This document shows positions 4,260 through 5,168 of a DNA stretch of 5,168 nt, one piece after another. The position numbers and the translations under genes are program-made. Within the stretch, counting starts at the first letter, position 1, and each line of letters opens with the position of its first letter. Source of the DNA: Nostoc cf. edaphicum LEGE 07299 (GTDB lineage: Bacteria > Cyanobacteriota > Cyanobacteriia > Cyanobacteriales > Nostocaceae); NCBI RefSeq assembly GCF_015207245.1, contig NZ_JADEXF010000348.1, positions 1-5,168 on the forward strand, in the 5' to 3' direction. Under the pieces are notes generated by a model. It was not told the origin of the DNA and did no database searches. It worked only from the letters and a program-made list of their open reading frames with translations.

Positions 4260-5168
4260 ATGCCAGAACAACAGCAGTGGACTATAACAGCAACTGAACA
4301 ACCACCAGAGTGGTTTATCCAAGCAGTGAAACAGTATACACCTGCATCAAATGGACTGTATGCAGCGCAGTTGTTGTGGCAACGCGGTATTAAAGATCGT
4401 CAACAATTAACAGCTTTTATCAACTATAAAGCTTATCAACCGACAAGTCCCTTTGAGTTTGGGCAAGAAATGCATCTGGCGATCGCACGGTTGCAGCAAG
4501 CATATAATACTAAAGAGAAAATCGCCATTTGGGGAGACTTCGATGCCGATGGTATTACCGCCACATCGGTACTTTGGGATGGATTGGGGCAGTTTTTCGC
4601 TCAAAATACTCAGTTAGTTTACTATATTCCCAATCGCCTGAAAGAATCTCACGGACTTAATAATCAAGGGATTGATAACTTAGCAAAACAAGGTTGCAAA
4701 TTAATTGTTACTTGCGATACAGGTAGCACAAATGTTGAGGAAATTATCTATGCTAAACAGCTAGGTATAGATGTAATAGTTACAGACCATCACACTTTAC
4801 CAGCCGAACGCCCACCTGTTGCAGCAATTATCAATCCCCGCTATTTTCCAAAGGAACATCAGTTATTTAATCTTTCTGGGGTGGCGGTAGCTTATAAGTT
4901 GGTGGAAGCACTATATCAAAGTCTGCCAAATGTTGCTAAATATCCCTTAGAAGATTTATTAGATTTAGTTGCAGTTGGATTAATTGCCGACTTAGTGCAG
5001 TTAAGTGGAGATTGCCGCTATTTGGCACAGATGGGAATTCAACGACTGCAAGAAGATTTTAAACAGCCAGCAGCAGCACGGCGGCGGCCAGGGGTAGGTA
5101 GATTATTAGAATTGTGCCAGAAAAGTGGCGATCGCCCCACAGATATTTCTTTTGGTTTGGGGCCAAGA
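4260..5168 (+). CDS. recJ: Single-stranded-DNA-specific exonuclease RecJ, 3' truncated by window end
   Basis: The first 303 codons are present and the frame is still open at the window edge; full RecJ proteins are usually 550-800 residues. RecJ degrades single-stranded DNA 5' to 3' in recombinational and mismatch repair in the cytoplasm. DHH-family phosphoesterase motifs are visible: motif I GDFDADGIT (92-100, with D93, D95 and D97), motif II VTCDTGS (150-156, D153), motif III TDHH (175-178) and motif IV VGLIADLVQL (239-248, D244). The window stops within FGLGPR (298-303), normally followed by INAxxR. All Mn-binding residues expected in this part are intact. The missing DHHA1 and OB regions cannot be judged. 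ATG 4260 is the first start after in-frame TAA 4233-4235 and lies 10 bp past the cupin remnant; there is no Shine-Dalgarno sequence. A separate promoter was not identified. Confidence 0.93.
   Translation, partial: MPEQQQWTITATEQPPEWFIQAVKQYTPASNGLYAAQLLWQRGIKDRQQLTAFINYKAYQPTSPFEFGQEMHLAIARLQQAYNTKEKIAIWGDFDADGITATSVLWDGLGQFFAQNTQLVYYIPNRLKESHGLNNQGIDNLAKQGCKLIVTCDTGSTNVEEIIYAKQLGIDVIVTDHHTLPAERPPVAAIINPRYFPKEHQLFNLSGVAVAYKLVEALYQSLPNVAKYPLEDLLDLVAVGLIADLVQLSGDCRYLAQMGIQRLQEDFKQPAAARRRPGVGRLLELCQKSGDRPTDISFGLGPR
4479..4486. repeat. HIP1 octamer GCGATCGC
   Basis: A perfect HIP1 copy within recJ, where it is read as part of the codons for L-A-I-A. It supports a cyanobacterial origin. Confidence 0.8.
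5128..5135. repeat. HIP1 octamer within GGCGATCGCC
   Basis: A perfect HIP1 octamer extended to the 10-bp palindrome GGCGATCGCC (5127-5136), inside recJ. This extended form is the classic HIP1 context in cyanobacteria. Confidence 0.8.

Noticed and set aside
4407..4604. Minus-strand ORF of 65 codons
   Set aside because: It is antisense to recJ across motif I, which is strongly constrained on the plus strand, and looks like no known protein.

Overview
The window looks like the left end of a draft contig from a filamentous cyanobacterium, probably Nostocales. The evidence is AT-rich DNA, weak or absent Shine-Dalgarno sequences, three HIP1 octamers (GCGATCGC), a GAF-type soluble histidine kinase, a RecJ of cyanobacterial type, and a short mobile repeat resembling those scattered through Nostoc-like genomes. 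The taxonomic call is an inference. Bases 1-32 are not genomic: they match the Illumina Nextera/Tn5 adapter with two mismatches.

Layout. From 33 to 555 there is AT-rich intergenic DNA with a possible 45-codon ORF, some small hairpins, and a plausible sigma70-type promoter whose -35 box lies inside an inverted repeat. Then comes a complete PLP-dependent low-specificity threonine aldolase (556-1602, +). It converges, with only a 20-bp gap, on a complete soluble GAF-domain histidine kinase (1623-2891, -). A 36-codon ORF leaves divergently from the kinase start, sharing a CATG. A 300-bp AT-rich spacer with a 26-bp near-perfect palindrome follows. Next is a small lipoprotein with a DM13 domain (best start 3355, end 3870, +).

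Downstream of the lipoprotein is a decayed zone: a MITE-like element of about 125 bp with 13-bp terminal inverted repeats (3884-4008). Directly against its right end lies the remnant of a cupin gene (4013-4249), missing its 5' part, interrupted by a TGA, and damaged at two signature residues. The last gene is recJ (from 4260, +), which runs off the window end after 303 codons with DHH-family motifs I-IV intact.

The genes do not form an obvious pathway or operon: an amino-acid enzyme, an orphan signalling kinase, an envelope lipoprotein and a DNA repair exonuclease. I see no convincing new multigene system. The points most worth a second look are the cupin pseudogene beside the mobile element, the DM13 lipoprotein with its upstream palindrome, the two unrecognised small ORFs, and the adapter contamination.
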